Positions 46,886 to 57,634 of a stretch of 64,000 nt of DNA are shown piece after piece. Below the pieces are notes generated by a model, which searched no databases, was not told the origin of the DNA, and was given only the letters and a program-made list of their open reading frames with translations. Position 1 is the first letter of the stretch; each line of letters opens with the position of its first letter. The translations under genes were made by a program, and so were the position numbers. The stretch covers positions 1-64,000 of the forward strand of contig JAQUZE010000008.1 of NCBI GenBank assembly GCA_028691515.1. Reading direction: 5' to 3'. The DNA comes from Bacilli bacterium (lineage in GTDB: Bacteria > Bacillota_I > Bacilli_A > ML615J-28 > CAG-698).

Positions 46886-46909
46886 AAGGGCGTATGCCCT
46901 TTTTTTCTC
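46883..46909 (+). terminator. Intrinsic terminator
   Basis: AAAAGGGC-gtat-GCCCTTTTTTT. Confidence 0.85.
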
Positions 46910-46964
46910 TTTGAATTTTTATGATTAGATGGTATTATATTTATTAGAAGAGGAGAAGAGATAG

Positions 46965-49820
46965 ATGATAAAAAAAGTAGCAACAATTTTTTTTGGCTTT
47001 ATAATTGTATTTTTGAGTGTGGTTGTTCTTAATGCACAAATGATTGGCATTCCTAAGTTTGATGGTTCTGGAACTATTAAATATAGGGATTCTAGTGAAG
47101 TTTTAATGAATGAAGTATATGTTCAAAAACCTACTGAACTTAGAGGAGTTTGGGTTACCCCTTTAGTTGGAGATATCCCATCTTTTACTAGTGAGACGCA
47201 ATATAAAGCAGCAATGAATAGTGTTTTTGACGTTATGGAATACTATAATATGAATGCAATTATTTATCATGTCAGGATAATGAATGATGCTTTGTATCCT
47301 TCTGAGTTAAACCCTTATTCATCATATTATAATGGAAATTCGGATTGGGATGCTTTAGAGTGGATTATTAGTGAATCTCATAGAAGAGGAATTGAATTTC
47401 ATGCTTGGATGAATCCATATAGAGTTAAAAATTCATATTCTGGGACTTTAGAAGATTTAGCTAGTACTTTCCCAGAAACAAATGCAGCTTCTAATCCAGA
47501 AAATTTAATTAAAAATTCAAGTCAGGTTATTTTAGACCCGGGCCAACCTGCTGTAAGACAATTTTTACTGGATACTTGTCAGGAACTAATGGATAATTAT
47601 GATATCGATGCAATTCATTTTGATGATTATTTTTATATTGATAATAATGATGATTCTGCAACATTTGAAAAATATAATCCTGATAATTTACTATTGGCAG
47701 ATTGGCGTAGATTACAAGTAGATACATTTATTGAAGATTTACATCATTTAATTGAAGAACATAATGTTAATAATAATAAGTATGTGCAATTAGGTATTTC
47801 TCCTTCTGGTGTATGGAGAAATGGGGATGGAATTGTTAGTTATGACTCTAATGGTAATGCAATAACAAATGGATCTAATACTTTATATGGTTTTGCTCAT
47901 TATGATAATTATTTATATTCAGATACAGTTAAGTGGATAAATGAGGAGTGGATAGATTATATTGTTCCGCAAGTTTATTTTGCCTTAGAACACGCAACTA
48001 CTCCATATGCAGATATTATGCAGTGGTGGGATAAAGTAGTCGAACATAAAGATGTAAGTCTATATGCCGGGATTGGATTACATATTGCTGGTTCTAGTGG
48101 AAATGTATATTCATGGCAAAATAGTCCATATGAATTATCTTATGAATTAAGATATAATGATGGTTTAAAAAATTCAAAAGGTTCAGTTTTGTTTAGTTAT
48201 AGGCATATGAAAGATGGTTATAATAATAAAACATCTATGAAGGGCCAAAATATGGAAAATGCTCGAAATGATTTGTGGACCGAAAAAATATTTTTACCTC
48301 AATCTAATGTCACTAATAATGTATTTCCAGGTTATGTTAGAAATTTAAAATTAGAAAAAACAAGTGAAAATAATATTATAAGTTGGGATAAAAACCCTAA
48401 TGCTAGATATTATGCTTTATATCGTAGTGAAGATGAGATAACTTATTCAACAAAGGAAATCTATGATATTTTTGGAAGTAATGATAATGAGAGATATGAA
48501 TATATTGATGAAACAGGTGTGTATAATTATGCTGTAGTGCCTGTTAGTAAAACAAATACTTTGGGGAATGGTACAATTATTAATTCTGATTTTACTAAAG
48601 ATACTTATACAGTAGAATTTTTTGATAAAGATAATAATTCTTTAAAGTTAGAGCAAGTTCCTCATGGAGCTACTATTTCTCCGCCACAATTACCAAGAGT
48701 AATTGGTTATACTTTTAAAGGATGGGATCAAGATTTTAGTAGTATTACTGAAGATTTAAAAATATATTCAATTTATGAAGCAAAAATTTATACAGTTGAG
48801 TTTTGTGACTTATATGGGATTGTAATAGATAGCCAAAATATAGCGCATGGTGAAGGTGCGGTAGAGGTAAATCCTATTATTTATGATAATAAATTATTTG
48901 TTAAATGGGACCAAGAATTTGACTATGTAACTTCTAATCTGAAAATTAATCCTGTTTATGAAGATGTTACTGATGAAACAAGATTAGCTGTGCAATTTTT
49001 AATGCCAGATGGTTCAATTATTAAGGAAGAGTTAGTAAAATATAAAACAGGTGCAACAGCACCAGTAGAAATTCCCAAAATTTCTGGATATCATTTTACT
49101 GGCTGGGATAAAGAATTTAATTTAATTACTACAGATTTAGTTATTACTGCTGTATTTTCTGAAGGAAATCAATTTATTGTAAAATTTATGGATAAATTTG
49201 ATAATGAAGTGAAAACTGAAAGTGTAATTGAGGGAAACTCTGCAACTTCACCAACGCTTGATGAAATAAATGGTTTTATCTTTAAAGGATGGGATCAAGA
49301 ATTTTCAAATATTGAAAGTGATTTAATTATTAGACCGCTTTATGAAGAATTAAAATTTTCAGTTAAATTTTATAGTTTTAATGATGAATTAATTAAAAAT
49401 GAAACAGTAAAATATGGTGAAGATGCTCTTGCTCCTAAAGTTGAAGAAATTGAAGGATATTTATTCAAAGGTTGGGATACGGAATTTACTAATGTTAAAG
49501 AAGATAAAATAGTTAAACCGCTTTATGAAGAAATAGTTGAAGAAGAAAGTATCTATTCAATTACTTTTAAAGATATTGATGGTAATGTTATAGAAGTAGT
49601 TGAAGCAAAGAGTGGAGATAATTTGGAAGATTATCAAGCTCCAGAAGTAAAGGGATATACTTTTAAAGAGTGGAATCAAGATTTGTCAAATATTGATCAA
49701 GATTTAATTGTAGAATCAATTTATACGAAAACATCAAGTTGTGGAAGTGTAAATGCTGTTCAATTATTTACTATTTTTTCTATGTTTGGTGCATTTTTCT
49801 TTTTAAGAAGAAAGAAATAG
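46965..49820 (+). CDS. GHL10-family (DUF187) glycoside hydrolase-like secreted protein with 6 InlB-like repeats; paralogue A
   Basis: ELRGVWVTPLVGDIPSFTSE...YHVRIMNDALYPS...RGIEFHAWMNPYR...DAIHFDDYFYI; six ~60-aa GW-D-x-x-F repeats (about 48600-49730); C-terminal SSCGSVNAVQLFTIFSMFGAFFFLRRKK. Confidence 0.85.
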   Translation: MIKKVATIFFGFIIVFLSVVVLNAQMIGIPKFDGSGTIKYRDSSEVLMNEVYVQKPTELRGVWVTPLVGDIPSFTSETQYKAAMNSVFDVMEYYNMNAIIYHVRIMNDALYPSELNPYSSYYNGNSDWDALEWIISESHRRGIEFHAWMNPYRVKNSYSGTLEDLASTFPETNAASNPENLIKNSSQVILDPGQPAVRQFLLDTCQELMDNYDIDAIHFDDYFYIDNNDDSATFEKYNPDNLLLADWRRLQVDTFIEDLHHLIEEHNVNNNKYVQLGISPSGVWRNGDGIVSYDSNGNAITNGSNTLYGFAHYDNYLYSDTVKWINEEWIDYIVPQVYFALEHATTPYADIMQWWDKVVEHKDVSLYAGIGLHIAGSSGNVYSWQNSPYELSYELRYNDGLKNSKGSVLFSYRHMKDGYNNKTSMKGQNMENARNDLWTEKIFLPQSNVTNNVFPGYVRNLKLEKTSENNIISWDKNPNARYYALYRSEDEITYSTKEIYDIFGSNDNERYEYIDETGVYNYAVVPVSKTNTLGNGTIINSDFTKDTYTVEFFDKDNNSLKLEQVPHGATISPPQLPRVIGYTFKGWDQDFSSITEDLKIYSIYEAKIYTVEFCDLYGIVIDSQNIAHGEGAVEVNPIIYDNKLFVKWDQEFDYVTSNLKINPVYEDVTDETRLAVQFLMPDGSIIKEELVKYKTGATAPVEIPKISGYHFTGWDKEFNLITTDLVITAVFSEGNQFIVKFMDKFDNEVKTESVIEGNSATSPTLDEINGFIFKGWDQEFSNIESDLIIRPLYEELKFSVKFYSFNDELIKNETVKYGEDALAPKVEEIEGYLFKGWDTEFTNVKEDKIVKPLYEEIVEEESIYSITFKDIDGNVIEVVEAKSGDNLEDYQAPEVKGYTFKEWNQDLSNIDQDLIVESIYTKTSSCGSVNAVQLFTIFSMFGAFFFLRRKK

Positions 49821-49955
49821 AATTGTTAATTTACTTTAAAATTAGAAATATATGGTTCTAATATTTATTTAGTTATAAAGTTAAAAATATTGAAATATTA
49901 CTCAATTTGTGGTATAATAATATAACATTAAAAAATGGAATGGAGAGTTTTAACA

Positions 49956-50558
49956 ATGAATTTAAACATAAGAACAGACAATGTAAAAAAAGTAAGAAAT
50001 AGCGGATTAATTCCGGGAGTAATTTATGGTAAAGAATTCAAAGCAATTTCTGTTGAAGCAGATGCTTTAGAATTTAAGAAAGTTCTTGCTGAAAATGGTA
50101 AGACAAAAGTATTTGAAATTGATTTAAAAGGAGAAAAACACAAAGTATATATTAAAGATTTTCAATCTTTTTTGCTAACTAAAAATGAAATAATGCATTT
50201 TGATTTACAAAAAGTACAAGCAAATGAAATAATGCATGTAAAAATTCCAATTAGTTTAGTTAATAAAGAGGAAATTGAAAAGAAAAGTTTATTAGTTTCA
50301 ATGGTTATGACAGAATTACCTTGCGAATTTGCAGTTGAAAATGGGATATCTGAAATTGAGGTTGATTTATCTGGGTTAGAATTAAATGATGCAATTTATG
50401 TTAAAGATTTAATTGTGCCTAAAGATGTAAAAGTTAATGTTGATGAAGATGAAATGGTGTTAGTAATTAGAGATATTAAGATGGCTGAAGAAGAAGAAAC
50501 TGATTCTGATCTTTTAGTTCCTGAAGAGGCTGAAGAAGAAGAAACAGAAGAAGAATAA
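49956..50558 (+). CDS. rplY: 50S ribosomal protein L25/general stress protein Ctc
   Basis: VRNSGLIPGVIYGKEFKAISVEADALEFKKVL...VYIKDFQSFLLTKNEIMHFDLQKV; acidic C-tail. Confidence 0.9.
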   Translation: MNLNIRTDNVKKVRNSGLIPGVIYGKEFKAISVEADALEFKKVLAENGKTKVFEIDLKGEKHKVYIKDFQSFLLTKNEIMHFDLQKVQANEIMHVKIPISLVNKEEIEKKSLLVSMVMTELPCEFAVENGISEIEVDLSGLELNDAIYVKDLIVPKDVKVNVDEDEMVLVIRDIKMAEEEETDSDLLVPEEAEEEETEEE

Positions 50559-50567
50559 AATTAATAA

Positions 50568-50602
50568 TTAAAACAAAGCATTTAAGGATGCTTTGTTTTT
50601 TT
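50568..50602 (+). terminator. Intrinsic terminator
   Basis: AAACAAAGCAT-ttaagg-ATGCTTTGTTTTTTT. Confidence 0.85.
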
Positions 50603-50679
50603 ATTTATAACTTTATACTTATTTTATAGGTAGAAAAAAATATAGTATTATGGTATAATATTAAACTAGAGGTGAAAAA

Positions 50680-53600
50680 ATGTTCAAGAAGATCTATACT
50701 TTTTTTATAATTATAATTTTTATTTTAATATCTGTTATAACGGTTAATGGTGTATTAATACCATTGCAAAAGACTGGTGATGGTGGTACGCTTTATTATA
50801 AAGGAACTACAGACCCCGTTCTAATTAATAGCACATATGAATATTCTGAATCAGAATTTAGAGGTGTTTGGATTACTCCTCTTGCGGGTAATATACCTAG
50901 ATATACAAGTCAATCCCAATATAAAAGTGTTATGACTCAAGTATTTGATAATATGGAACAATACAATTTAAATGTATTAATTTATCATGTGCGAATTATG
51001 AATGATGCTTTTTATGATTCTGAATTTAATAATTGGTCATCTTATTATAGTACAAATCCTGATTGGGAAGCTCTTTCATGGATTATTGATGAAGCTCATA
51101 AACGCGGAATTGAATTTCATGCTTGGATGAATCCCTATAGAATAACAAATAGTTATAGTGGTACTGTTGAAAGTTATGCTAGTTCAGTAAGTAATAAAAA
51201 AAATGCAGCCTCAAACCCAGATAATATATTAAAAAGTGGTAGTAAGCTTATTCTAAATCCTGGAGAACCTGCAGTCAGAAATTTTCTTGTTGATACTGTT
51301 GAAGAATTAGTTACAAATTACGATGTTGATGCTATTCACTTTGATGATTATTTTTATATTGATGGTGTAGACGATTCTTCAACAAGAGCCAAATATAACC
51401 CAAATAATTTGGGAGTAGCTGATTGGAGAAGAGAACAAGTTGATTTATTTATTCATGAACTAAAAGATTATTTAGATGTTTATAATCAAGAAAATAATAA
51501 ACATGTTGAGTTAGGTATTTCACCATCAGGAATTTGGCAAAATGGTGATGGAATTGTCACTTATGATAGTGAGGGTAATGCTATTACAACTGGATCTAAA
51601 ACTGGAGGAATGGAACATAATAATAACTATTTGTATTCAAATACTGTTAATTGGGTAAATCATGAATGGATTGATTATATTCTTCCTCAAAGTTATTGGG
51701 GATTTGAACATCCTGTTGCTGGATTTGCTGATGTTATGGGATGGTGGAATAAAGTAGTTAAATACAAAAATGTTAATTTATATTCTGGTATAGGAATTTA
51801 TATGGCAGAATCATCTAGTAATACTTATTCATGGCAGAATAATCCTGAAGAAATGAAAAACATGATGCTTTATCTTAATACATTGGAAAATGTTAAAGGC
51901 TTTAGTTTATATAGTTATGCTCATTTAGAAAAAGCAATTAATAGTAGTAAATCTAATCATATATTATTTAAAAATTTATTTAATAATGCTTATAATGTTG
52001 CTTGGACAGAAAATGTATTGCTTCCTGAAAAAATTGCCGGACCTAAAATTAATCCTGGAACTGTTACAAATGTAAACTTAATAAATGATGGAACAAGAAA
52101 TATTTTAAGTTGGGACTCTAATAGTTTAGCAAAATATTATGCAATTTATAAAAATGACGGTGAAATTACTTATGATAATAGTGAACTTTTTGATGTCGTT
52201 TTAGCTTCTACTACAGAGGTTGAATCATATAGTGATGTTGAAGCAAGTAATTATCATTATGCTGTTTTGCCTCTTAGTTATTCAAATACTACTGGTCAAG
52301 GTGTTGAAGTAGTAAGTGATGGCCAAGTAACCACTTATAAAGTTGAATTTTATGATGCTTCTGGAACTGTTATAAAAACTCAATATGTTGAAGAAAATAG
52401 TAGTGCGTCAGCACCAGTTGATCCCTTAAAACAAGGTTATACTTTTACAGGTTGGGATAAAGATTTTAATATAATTACAGATAATTTAAAAGTATATCCT
52501 GAGTATGAGATTAATACTTATACTGTTACTTTTAAAATTAATGGAGATATAATTAGCACACAAGATATTGTTTATAACAATAGTGCTATTTCTCCTACTC
52601 CAATTGAAATAGAGGGATATAGTTTTATTAAATGGGATAAAGATTTTACTAATGTTTCAAGTGATCTAATAATTAATGCTGTTTATGAAGTTAAATTATA
52701 TTTGATTGAATATTACGATGGTACTACTTTATTAAAATCTGAATATGTTGAACATGGTAAAAATGGAAATGCCCCATTACCTCCTGAAAAAATTGGTTTA
52801 GATTTTCTGAGTTGGGATAAGGAATTTAGTAATGTTACAGAAAATTTAGAAATTTATGCTATTTATAGTGATGCAATATATGAAGTTAAGTTTTTTGTTG
52901 ATGGGATACAAGAAGGACCTGTTCAATATGTTAATCATGGAAAGGATGCTATTGCTCCAGAGGTTTCAAAACCAGGATATGGTTTTGTTTCTTGGGATAA
53001 AGAATTAACTAATATAACTAAAAATACAAATATATATGCTATTTTTTCTGATGAGATATTTCAGGTGAAATTCTTTGTAAATGATAAATTAGTAAAAACT
53101 TATGTTGCACTATATGGAGAAAAAATAGAGAATCCTGATGTAAATATTGAGGGGATAATAATATTAACTTGGGATCAGGAATTTGATTATATTACTAAAA
53201 GCATGAATATAAATGCTATTTATGAAGTTAAGACTTTTACAGTTATTTATAAGGCAAATGATGTTGTTATTAAAACTGAAACTGTTGAATACGGTAAAGA
53301 TGGGATTGCTCCAGAAGTGCCAATTATTGAAGGCTATGAGTTTGATAAATGGGATAGTAATTATGAAAATGTTACTGAAGATTTACTAATTAATGCTCAA
53401 TATAAAAGAAGTATATATTCAGTGATTTTTAAACATAATAATAAAGTGATTTCTAGTCAAGAAGTATATTATGGAGAAAACGGGGTTGCGCCTGTTCTTG
53501 AACTACAAACTGGTTACAAATTTATAGAGTGGTCAAATTCCTTTAATAATATAAAAGAAGATTTAATAATAGAAGCTATAGTTGAACAAGAAATTTATAC

Positions 53601-53880
53601 TGTTATTTTTTATGATTTAGATGATAATATTCTTACATCTGTTGAAGTGCTTGCTGGAGAAGAAGCAATAGCACCAAATGCAGTTGAAATAAATGGGAAA
53701 ACTTTTAGTAAATGGGATAAAGATTTTGATGCAGTTTTCGAAGATTTAGAAATACGACCAATTTATACTGATGTTATAGAAATTGAAGATAATGCTAAAT
53801 GTAGTTCATTTAATATTTTTCAAGTAATTTCAGTATTTATGGCATTTGGGTTAATTGTTTTATTTAGAAAAAAATATTAA
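50680..53880 (+). CDS. GHL10-family secreted protein with 8 InlB-like repeats; paralogue B
   Basis: EFRGVWITPLAGNIPRYTSQ...RGIEFHAWMNPYR...DAIHFDDYFYI; eight ~60-aa repeats (about 52333-53770); C-terminal NAKCSSFNIFQVISVFMAFGLIVLFRKKY. Confidence 0.85.
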   Translation: MFKKIYTFFIIIIFILISVITVNGVLIPLQKTGDGGTLYYKGTTDPVLINSTYEYSESEFRGVWITPLAGNIPRYTSQSQYKSVMTQVFDNMEQYNLNVLIYHVRIMNDAFYDSEFNNWSSYYSTNPDWEALSWIIDEAHKRGIEFHAWMNPYRITNSYSGTVESYASSVSNKKNAASNPDNILKSGSKLILNPGEPAVRNFLVDTVEELVTNYDVDAIHFDDYFYIDGVDDSSTRAKYNPNNLGVADWRREQVDLFIHELKDYLDVYNQENNKHVELGISPSGIWQNGDGIVTYDSEGNAITTGSKTGGMEHNNNYLYSNTVNWVNHEWIDYILPQSYWGFEHPVAGFADVMGWWNKVVKYKNVNLYSGIGIYMAESSSNTYSWQNNPEEMKNMMLYLNTLENVKGFSLYSYAHLEKAINSSKSNHILFKNLFNNAYNVAWTENVLLPEKIAGPKINPGTVTNVNLINDGTRNILSWDSNSLAKYYAIYKNDGEITYDNSELFDVVLASTTEVESYSDVEASNYHYAVLPLSYSNTTGQGVEVVSDGQVTTYKVEFYDASGTVIKTQYVEENSSASAPVDPLKQGYTFTGWDKDFNIITDNLKVYPEYEINTYTVTFKINGDIISTQDIVYNNSAISPTPIEIEGYSFIKWDKDFTNVSSDLIINAVYEVKLYLIEYYDGTTLLKSEYVEHGKNGNAPLPPEKIGLDFLSWDKEFSNVTENLEIYAIYSDAIYEVKFFVDGIQEGPVQYVNHGKDAIAPEVSKPGYGFVSWDKELTNITKNTNIYAIFSDEIFQVKFFVNDKLVKTYVALYGEKIENPDVNIEGIIILTWDQEFDYITKSMNINAIYEVKTFTVIYKANDVVIKTETVEYGKDGIAPEVPIIEGYEFDKWDSNYENVTEDLLINAQYKRSIYSVIFKHNNKVISSQEVYYGENGVAPVLELQTGYKFIEWSNSFNNIKEDLIIEAIVEQEIYTVIFYDLDDNILTSVEVLAGEEAIAPNAVEINGKTFSKWDKDFDAVFEDLEIRPIYTDVIEIEDNAKCSSFNIFQVISVFMAFGLIVLFRKKY

Positions 53881-53883
53881 TTT

Positions 53884-53914
53884 TTAAAGAGTCTATATAG
53901 ACTCTTTTTTATAG
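53884..53914 (+). terminator. Intrinsic terminator
   Basis: AAAGAGTC-tatat-AGACTCTTTTTT. Confidence 0.85.
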
Positions 53915-54021
53915 GAAATTATTGTTGATTTAATAATAGTTGAAACAGATAATATAACTTGAAAAAACGGGTTAAAAATGATATTATAATTATATGAATA
54001 ATGTGAAAGAAAGGTGATATT

Positions 54022-56523
54022 ATGTTTAGATCATTAACTGATCCTGGATATAAAGAATTAAAAAGAGTTGAGAAACTAGCTAATAAGGTTGTTGCTTTGC
54101 AAGATCAGTATAAAGAAATGACAGATGAACAATTAAAACATAATACAGTTATTTTTAGAGAAAGAATTGAAAATGGAGAATCATTATCAGATATTGCTAT
54201 TGATGCTTTTGCAACTGTTAGAGAGGCTGGTACAAGAGTATTAGGTTTAACGGCTTTTAAAGTTCAAGTTATGGGTGCTTTTGCTATGCATGGTGGTAAT
54301 ATTGCTGAAATGAAAACTGGTGAAGGTAAAACTTTAACTTCTACATTAGTGGCATATTTAAATGCACTTTCTAAAAAAGGTGTTCATATAGTTACTGTTA
54401 ATGAGTATCTTGCTGCTCGTGATGCAAGAGAAATGGGAGAATTGTTTACTTGGTTAGGTCTAACTGTAGGATTAAATTTAAGAGGATTAAGTCCAGAAGA
54501 AAAAAGAGAAGCATATAATGCTGATATTACTTATAGTACGAATAGTGAATTAGGATTCGATTATTTAAGGGATCATATGGTTATTTATAAAGAACACATG
54601 GTCCAAAAAGAATTAAATTTTTGTATTATAGATGAGGTTGACTCAATATTAATTGATGAAGCTAGAACTCCGCTTATTATTTCGGGTGGGGCTAAAAACA
54701 CCGGAAATCTTTATCAACAAGCAGATTTATTTGCCAAGGGATTAAGAGAAACTGATTATGAAATCGATATTAAATCACGACATGTAACTCTTAATGAAGA
54801 TGGAATGGAAAAAGCTGAAAGATTTTTTGGGCTTGATAATTTATATGATATTAAATATGTAAGCTTACTGCATCATATTCATAATGCATTAAGAGCAAAT
54901 TACTCAATGGCAAAAGATATTGACTATGTTGTACAAGAAGGAAAAGTTATTATTGTTGACCCTTTTACAGGACGATTAATGCATGGTAGACAGTATTCAG
55001 AAGGGTTACATCAAGCATTAGAAGCAAAAGAAAGAGTTGAAATAAAAAAGGAAACAAAAACTGTTGCTACAATTACTTATCAAAATTTCTTTAGAATGTA
55101 TAAAAAATTGGCTGGTATGACTGGAACTGCTAAAACTGAGGAAGAAGAATTTAGAAATATATATAATATGTATGTTGTTGAAATTCCAACAAATGAGCCA
55201 ATTATTAGGCAAGATGAACCGGATTTAATTTTTATTACTAAAATGGCAAAGTTTAATGCTATTGCTGAAGATATTAAAGAAAGATATCAAAGGGGTCAAC
55301 CTGTTTTAGTAGGTACAATTGCTATTGAAACAAGTGAATTATTGTCCGAACTTCTAAGAAAAAGAGGAGTACCACATAGTGTTTTAAATGCTAAACAACA
55401 CGAAAGAGAAGCAGAAATTGTTGCTAATGCTGGTAAAATGAAATCAGTTACAATTGCTACAAATATGGCAGGACGTGGTACTGATATTAAATTAGGTCCT
55501 GGGGTTGTTGAATTAGGAGGTCTTGCGGTAATTGGTACTGAAAGACATGAGTCTAGACGTATTGATAACCAATTAAGAGGACGTTCTGGACGTCAAGGGG
55601 ATCCTGGATATACTAGATTTTATTTATCAACTGATGATGATTTAATGCAAAGATTTGGTACTGAAAGGTTCAAAACTATGTTGTCTTATGTTGTAAGTGA
55701 TAAAGAAGGAAATGAAGAAGCACTTGAATCCAAAATGTTTTCTAAATTTGTTGAAAATGCTCAAAAACGAATTGAAGGACAAAATTTTGATTCAAGAAAA
55801 CAAGTGTTAGAATATGATGAGGTTTTAAGAGCTCAAAGAGAAATTATTTATGAACAGAGAAATCAAGTTTTATTTTATGATGATATAAGTGAAGTAGTTC
55901 TTAAAAAAATTGAAAATGTTGGGAGAAAAATTGCGCTTAATTTTTCAAAAAGTGATAAGAAAAATGCTGATGTTGATGAGAAAGCTTTTTATAATGAATT
56001 GAGTTCTGTATATTTTCCTAAAGATTATTTAAATATAGATGATTTTCAAAATTTAAATTATGAAAGTGCTGTTAATTTATTCGTTAATAAATGTAATGAA
56101 TTGCTTAACGAAAAGAAAGAACAGTTTCCAGAAAATTTATTTAAAGAGTTTTTAAAAGTAATTTTTTTAAGGGTTATTGATACATATTGGATGGATCATA
56201 TTGATGCAATGAGTGAATTAAGACAAGCAGTTAGTTTACAGGCTTATGCTCAAGTTAATCCGTTAAGAGAATATAAAGAAGTTGGCTTTCAAACTTTTGA
56301 GGAAATGATCAATGGTATTGAAAATGATACAATTAAATTTATGAATAGAGCTCAAATCAGAGGAAATTTAGAGAGAGAACAAGTTATAAAACCTATTGCT
56401 GCTAGTGCGGGTAAGGAAGATAGCAATAGGAAAAAAACACCAGCTAAATCACAAAAAATTGGAAGAAATGATCCTTGCCCATGTGGTTCTGGAAAAAAAT
56501 ATAAAAATTGTCATGGAAAATAG
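54022..56523 (+). CDS. secA: Preprotein translocase ATPase SecA
   Basis: MKTGEGKTLTSTLVAYLNAL, IIDEVDSILIDEARTPLIISG, TNMAGRGTDIKLG, C-terminal DPCPCGSGKKYKNCHGK. Confidence 0.97.
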   Translation: MFRSLTDPGYKELKRVEKLANKVVALQDQYKEMTDEQLKHNTVIFRERIENGESLSDIAIDAFATVREAGTRVLGLTAFKVQVMGAFAMHGGNIAEMKTGEGKTLTSTLVAYLNALSKKGVHIVTVNEYLAARDAREMGELFTWLGLTVGLNLRGLSPEEKREAYNADITYSTNSELGFDYLRDHMVIYKEHMVQKELNFCIIDEVDSILIDEARTPLIISGGAKNTGNLYQQADLFAKGLRETDYEIDIKSRHVTLNEDGMEKAERFFGLDNLYDIKYVSLLHHIHNALRANYSMAKDIDYVVQEGKVIIVDPFTGRLMHGRQYSEGLHQALEAKERVEIKKETKTVATITYQNFFRMYKKLAGMTGTAKTEEEEFRNIYNMYVVEIPTNEPIIRQDEPDLIFITKMAKFNAIAEDIKERYQRGQPVLVGTIAIETSELLSELLRKRGVPHSVLNAKQHEREAEIVANAGKMKSVTIATNMAGRGTDIKLGPGVVELGGLAVIGTERHESRRIDNQLRGRSGRQGDPGYTRFYLSTDDDLMQRFGTERFKTMLSYVVSDKEGNEEALESKMFSKFVENAQKRIEGQNFDSRKQVLEYDEVLRAQREIIYEQRNQVLFYDDISEVVLKKIENVGRKIALNFSKSDKKNADVDEKAFYNELSSVYFPKDYLNIDDFQNLNYESAVNLFVNKCNELLNEKKEQFPENLFKEFLKVIFLRVIDTYWMDHIDAMSELRQAVSLQAYAQVNPLREYKEVGFQTFEEMINGIENDTIKFMNRAQIRGNLEREQVIKPIAASAGKEDSNRKKTPAKSQKIGRNDPCPCGSGKKYKNCHGK

Positions 56524-56533
56524 GAGATAAAGT

Positions 56534-57631
56534 ATGGAGCGATATGAAATTAATAAATACTATAATGGTTTTAGAGATAAATTATTAGAACTTAATAAAG
56601 CAATTGATATTAATAATTTAAAAAAAGAAGTTAAGGATTTATTAAAACTTACTATTGCTCCAAATTTTTATAACGAAATATCTAGTGCTCAAAAAACATT
56701 AAAAAAGATTAAAGATAATAATGGAATAATAAAAATTTACGATGAAATTTATAGGTTAATTGATGAATTAGAAATTTATATTCAAATGCTTGATGAAGGT
56801 GAAAATGTATTAGAAACAATTAAAAAAGAAATTCATTTAATTTCTAGTAAATTAGATAAATTTGAAATCATGATGTTGCTAAGTAAAGAATATGATAATT
56901 ATGATGCTATTGTTGAACTTCATCCTGGAGCAGGTGGTACTGAAGCTCAAGATTGGGCAGAAATGTTATTTAGAATGTACAATCGCTATGCTGAACAAAA
57001 AGGGTTTAAAGTTAGTGTAACTGATTATCAAGATGGAGAAGAAGCAGGGCTCAAAAGTGTTACTTTTGTTGTTTCTGGTGAAAAAGCTTATGGATATTTA
57101 AAAGGTGAACAAGGAGTTCATCGTTTGGTAAGAATTAGCCCTTTTGATAGTAATGCGAGAAGACATACTTCTTTTTGCGCTTGTTCAGTTACTCCTAAAA
57201 TTGAGGGTGAAATTGATATTGAAATTCATTCTGATGACATTAGAATCGATACTTATCGTTCAAGTGGTGCTGGTGGTCAACATGTAAACACTACTGATTC
57301 TGCTGTTCGAATTACTCATTTAAGAACAGGAATTGTTGTTTCTTGTCAAAATGAAAGAAGCCAAATTCAAAATAAAGAAGTTGCATTAAATATTTTAAAG
57401 TCAAAACTATATCAAATGGAATTAGAGGAACAAGAAAAACTAATTAGTAAAATGAGTGATAATATTGTTAATAGTTTTGGGAGCCAAATTAGATCATATG
57501 TTTTCCATCCTTATTCTATGGTTAAAGATCATAGAACAAATTTTGAAACTGGAAATTCTGAGGCGGTAATGGATGGAGATATTGACGGATTTATAAATGC
57601 ATATTTAATAAGCGAATATAATTCGAGGTAA
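56534..57631 (+). CDS. prfB: Peptide chain release factor 2, uninterrupted frame
   Basis: HPGAGGTEAQDWAEMLFRMY, RSSGAGGQHVNTTDSAVRITH; no in-frame stop or CTTTGA slippery site. Confidence 0.95.
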   Translation: MERYEINKYYNGFRDKLLELNKAIDINNLKKEVKDLLKLTIAPNFYNEISSAQKTLKKIKDNNGIIKIYDEIYRLIDELEIYIQMLDEGENVLETIKKEIHLISSKLDKFEIMMLLSKEYDNYDAIVELHPGAGGTEAQDWAEMLFRMYNRYAEQKGFKVSVTDYQDGEEAGLKSVTFVVSGEKAYGYLKGEQGVHRLVRISPFDSNARRHTSFCACSVTPKIEGEIDIEIHSDDIRIDTYRSSGAGGQHVNTTDSAVRITHLRTGIVVSCQNERSQIQNKEVALNILKSKLYQMELEEQEKLISKMSDNIVNSFGSQIRSYVFHPYSMVKDHRTNFETGNSEAVMDGDIDGFINAYLISEYNSR

Positions 57632-57634
57632 TGT

